Of a stretch of DNA of 64,000 nucleotides, positions 60,935 through 64,000 are shown in pieces (the stretch's first letter is position 1; each line of letters opens with the position of its first letter). Under the pieces are notes generated by a model, which did not search any database, had not been told where the DNA came from, and saw nothing but the letters and a program-made list of their open reading frames with translations. A program made the translations under genes and the position numbers. Source of the stretch: Prinsepia uniflora (taxonomy: Eukaryota; Streptophyta; Magnoliopsida; Rosales; Rosaceae); assembly GCA_032719365.1 (NCBI GenBank), contig CM064870.1, positions 26,602,738 to 26,666,737 of the forward strand, in the 5' to 3' direction.

Positions 60935-62424
60935 CCCATCTCAAACAGACACATGCATACCCCTTCCCCTTTGTTCGATCATTTTCCCCCACCAAACACG
61001 ATCACCTTTCAACCCAATCCAAACCCTTCCCCCATCAGATCATGCTTGAGACCAAGAGAGTGAGATGAGGGCAGGATGATGGTGGTGGGTGGCCAGGAGC
61101 AGCGTAACCCGTGCACGGTAAGCCCGGTTATGCCCTTTTTCTTTTATTTTGATTTTTGAACGTTATGGGCCGTTTTAGTGGATTAGGATGGGTTTATTAA
61201 GGTGTTAGGAAGGTCTTAGGAAGTTTTTGAGTGGTGGTTGACGACTGAGGAACCCAGGGAAGAAACTGGAAACTTGGTCCGTGAGGGAGGAAATCGGACC
61301 GATGGGATTTTGTAGGTTTTGGGTGGTTTTGATTGCATAGATAGATTTATAGGATCAAAATAGGAAGAATGGAATTGGATTGGAAGAAAAAGGAAAAAAA
61401 TTGAAGGAGTTATGGGGCTAGACCGATCACGCCGGTCCAGGCGAACCGGATTGCAGAGATCGAACTAGACTGGCCAGTCGAACACGGTCGGCTGGAGGTT
61501 GAAGAAGACCATGTGCAGGCGCGTGAAGCCCACGCGCAGGGCCTTTAGGCAGCACGTGGCAGTGTTTGGGGGAGAATTTGAGGAAATTTCCATCATGTAA
61601 TTTCAACTATTCGATGTAACGAACATTTTGGGACTGATTTCGAATCGATCGGACATCGTCTCGATATAGTTCAGGATGTTCGAAGGTTTCGGATCGCTTT
61701 TAAAAATAGTTTAAAATCCCTAAAACTTAAAGGGGTTTAGTGGGGGTTAATTAAGTAGTTAGTAACACTCCAAAGTGATTTGGATAGGTTTGGGAACCCC
61801 GGAGACGGCGATTGGCCCGGAAATGCGTACGACGCGCTTATCGAGCCAGCAGCTCGAACGGTTTTGGAGTGGACTTTCTTTTATAAATCGATGCATGCAA
61901 AAATGTTTTATAAATATTTTAATACATGTTTTGAGATGTCTTGAGTGCATTTTGTGTGTGTTTTTTCGTATTGGCACGTATTTTGAGGTTTTTGATTTGT
62001 TACGTGCTTATACGCGCTTATGCTTTCAGTTTTAATGAAATGGTTTTGAAAAGATAAAACCAGGCATGAGACCTATTTGGTTTTGGTTTTGGCTCGGTCA
62101 TATGGCCCTATTGATGACCTACGGGTCTCATTCGTGGTCGCAATGGGTGCTGTGTGCACGGTAACGGACGACATGACGCTCGCCTCTAGACTAAGGATGT
62201 GTTCCTTCTGGAGAGGTCACGATGCACGTCTCGTGGTCGAGCAGCCACTGGAGGCTCGACTTTGGAGTGCTGACGGTATAGGAGAGCAATTGGTGATCTG
62301 TGCACCTTGATCTAGAGGTGGTCGCGACAGTGATATGTTTACGGCGACATACTAGGCTTGAGAGCGGTCCTGGACCAGTGGTCGCACGTATAACTATGAT
62401 CGGAATCGTGACTGGCCGTGAGGT

Positions 62425-62573
62425 ATCGGGCTTGATGCCCCATTGATTTACAAGTTCGGGCTTGATGCCCAGTTAAACTGTGAAATCGAGCTAGAGGCCC
62501 CGTTGAGTCATAAGTTCATACTGGAGGCCCAGTTGACCTGAGTTATCGGGCATGAGTCCCGAGTGTGGTTTTC
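62425..62573. repeat. 30-bp minisatellite in the 3' LTR of C, five units
   Basis: Same five-unit array as 46351-46495 with scattered substitutions, so the repeat predates insertion of element C. Confidence 0.85.
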
Positions 62574-63274
62574 TATACTAGTATGTATATACCTTCCTTT
62601 GTGAGTTGATTGGTCTCCTCCAGACGTCGACCTGGAGAGTCACGATCCACTACCCGGAATGAGTGATCCCCATAGGGAGCCCATTTCATTAGTCGGAGTT
62701 ATGTTGTGGTCTCGAACCAGATCCGGAGAGATGCTCGGACTAGATCCCGAGACAGAGCCTCCCAGATGAAGAATTCCTGGGGGTAGACTCGGAGTGAGAT
62801 CCTGAGTAGTATGCATACTTATATATATATATATAAATCGTGACATATATCGGGGATGAGTTCCCTAGGGACTGTGTGCCCCGATTTGACATCAGAGGAT
62901 GTCTAGGATGGGTTATATATGTCTATATGTATATGTGTATGAGGTTTCGCTGAGACAGTTTTGGGCTGAGACCCACGTGTATCGGATTTGGGCTGAGTTC
63001 CCATTTGATTGGATTTTGGGCCAAGGCCCCGTGTTCTATGTTTGATAAATGGTTTTCGAATGTATGCATATTTTTAGTGAAGGGCATAAAGGTCTTCTTG
63101 TGAAATGTTTTTTTATAAAATCTTTGTTTTGTCCACTCACAGCTTTGATGTTTTGAATGCCCTTCAGGTTGATCGCGGATGGGAGCTGTAGCAGAGATCG
63201 AGACATCACATTCCTCCTCCGGATCCTGCCGCTCTCTAGTAGTCCCGGTTGGGCTAAGGACAGAATTATCCCTG

Positions 63275-63295
63275 GTCTGACATTTCGTGTCAGAC
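63275..63295 (+). promoter_or_regulatory. Near-terminal hairpin, 3' LTR of C
   Basis: GTCTGACAT / GTGTCAGAC with a TTC loop. The single change from the 5' LTR copy turns the closing pair into a U-G wobble, so the RNA stem is kept. Confidence 0.6.
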
Positions 63296-63348
63296 GGGAG
63301 CAGGCACGTCCCACGTTAATCCTTGGGAATTTGGGACGGGTCCTGTCA

Positions 63349-63558
63349 ACAAGTACATTGGAGAAATGTTCACTCTACGAGCAGTCATAATGTAGAGAAT
63401 TAATGATTTTCCTGTTTACAGTATGTTGTGGGGGTAGAGCACCAAGGGCTATCTTACTTGCCCGATATGTGGCTCGTACACAACGTCCTTTTGGAAAGAA
63501 TGAAAGGCATGTTGTTTGGGTGCGAGAAGATTTCTACCCTGGGATCATTGGTGGTGTA
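63349..63558 (+). pseudogene. TNP2-type transposase of CACTA-2, continuation after element C
   Basis: Starts with the second copy of ACAAG and continues the transposase: FTLRAVIM, then RINDFPVY after an in-frame TAG, STKGYLTCPICGSYTTSFW, and ARRFLPWDHWW. These are the next TNP2 motifs after the point where the gene breaks at 44636. Homology ends at about 63558. Confidence 0.85.
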
Positions 63559-64000
63559 TGTAGTCTGACTCATTTTTTTCCCAAAATAGTACTTGTGTTC
63601 CGAGAAAGCTTTCTGAGGAGGAAAACACCCAAAACTACCCCTAAATGACCTGCGATCCGCTTGAAACCACCATCATTGTACTCAGAACGTCAAAATCTTT
63701 CAAACAAAATTGTCCTCGCTTCAAAACTTGCACTGAAGCACCACCATGCGTCTATCAAAGTTGGGTGGTCAACCCCATGTGCCGCCCACGAGCGTAACGT
63801 AAACCCTAACTGACGTGGCACTGCCACGTAGACCTGACACCTGAAAAACCTCGCCACGTGGCACCACCAACCATATGCCACGTGGCACCACTGACCACCT
63901 GCCACATGGCACTATTGACCACATGTCACGTGGCACTACTGACCACCTTCCATGTGACACCTGACAGCTGACGTGGAACCCTTCCATGTGGCACTCCTGA
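63559..64000. repeat. Probable start of another LTR, cut by the window end
   Basis: TNP2 homology stops and a sequence starting TGTAGTCTGACTC follows, with a GC-rich, tandem-repeat-bearing body unlike the CACTA element. The TG start and the abrupt junction suggest an LTR of a further retrotransposon. No second LTR or duplication is available inside the window. Confidence 0.35.
63853..63972. repeat. 24-bp minisatellite carrying CACGTG (G-box) cores
   Basis: Units start at 63853, 63877, 63901, 63925 and 63949, with consensus GCCACGTGGCACCACTGACC plus four bases. Three units keep CACGTG and two have C-to-T forms (CACATG, CATGTG). Further CACGTAG/CATGTGG elements lie on both sides (63810-63840, 63970-64000). 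Confidence 0.85.

Larger units (their letters stand above)
44637..63348 (+). mobile_element. Element C: LARD-like non-autonomous LTR retrotransposon, interrupted by element D
   Basis: 5' LTR 44637-47271, primer site, internal region 47272-50653, polypurine tract, 3' LTR 50654-63348 split by D. It is flanked by ACAAG at 44632-44636 and 63349-63353, a perfect 5-bp duplication inside a CACTA transposase. The internal region has no retroelement protein. LTR ends (TGTAACGACCCGTCCC ... GACGGGTCCT-TCA) match element A's family. The two LTRs differ at about 25 positions in their first 265 bases, far more than those of A or D, so C is the older insertion, as nesting requires. Confidence 0.9.
50654..63348 (+). 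repeat. 3' LTR of element C, split by element D
   Basis: 50654-50912 and 60825-63348 join across D's GAAGT duplication to make about 2.78 kb, matching the 5' LTR in order throughout. It keeps the segment that the 5' LTR lacks near 61545-61735. Confidence 0.85.
42167..63558 (+). mobile_element. CACTA-2: second En/Spm-type element, split by element C, right end lost
   Basis: Begins CACTAAAAAGGTC at 42167, only three bases after CACTA-1 ends. Subterminal sequence with inverted CCCAACGAA/TTCGTTGGG repeats runs to about 42400, followed by a TNP2-type coding region from about 43489. Element C (44637-63348) interrupts the coding region; its remainder continues at 63354-63558 in the same reading context. 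Beyond 63558 homology to TNP2 stops where an LTR-like sequence begins. Confidence 0.75.

Overview
The window is repeat-dense plant nuclear DNA. The organism is an angiosperm, probably a eudicot; nothing in the sequence fixes the species. The evidence is five tRNA-iMet-primed LTR elements, a chromodomain-type Ty3/gypsy polyprotein, a Cassandra-type TRIM with 5S-rRNA-like LTRs, CACTA (En/Spm) elements with TNP2 and ULP1-like genes, and an intron-containing hAT transposase. I found no convincing host gene, rRNA, tRNA or CRISPR array. Every protein-coding region I recognise belongs to a transposon, and all carry stops or frameshifts.

Layout. 1-8555 is a minus-strand LTR retrotransposon (element A) with about 3.3 kb LTRs and a 3.4 kb internal region without gag or pol (a LARD-like, non-autonomous element); its left end lies outside the window. 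8556-16962 is the primer-site half and 5' LTR of a related, older minus-strand element (B), which A appears to have entered. B's LTR is split by a plus-strand solo LTR at 11618-14401 (duplication AGACA). 16963-19339 is mostly unassigned and holds an orphan reading-frame fragment and short tandem repeats. 19340-22002 is a minus-strand solo LTR (duplication TAATA). 22003-24060 is AT-rich and holds a long inverted repeat.

24060-42163 is best read as one CACTA element (CACTA-1) invaded by a hAT element (24493-29956) and a complete Cassandra TRIM (31001-31742). Its TNP2 gene (33069-36392) and its Transposase_24/ULP1-type gene (37425-41291) are both decayed. A second CACTA element (CACTA-2) starts only 3 bp further on, at 42167. 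Its TNP2 gene is split by non-autonomous LTR element C (44637-63348, duplication ACAAG). C's 3' LTR is in turn split by a nearly intact Tekay/Del-like Ty3/gypsy element D (50913-60819, duplication GAAGT) with gag, protease, RT, RNase H, integrase and a chromodomain-like tail. From 63559 the CACTA-2 sequence gives way to what looks like another LTR with a 24-bp G-box minisatellite.

How the parts relate. A, B, C, the two solo LTRs and the coding element D share LTR landmarks: a TGTAACRCC-type start, a GTAGACAGG/GGCACGT block, a palindromic TGACA-N2-TGTCA site (not found in one solo LTR), CACGCG clusters, and a near-terminal inverted repeat GTCTGACA/TGTCAGAC followed by GGGAGCAG. The coding-less elements keep the primer site and (A and C) the polypurine tract but no protein. 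The most interesting reading is therefore that they are cis-only parasites that use proteins made by D-like relatives. All boundaries, duplications and identity estimates come from reading the sequence by eye, without alignment software.
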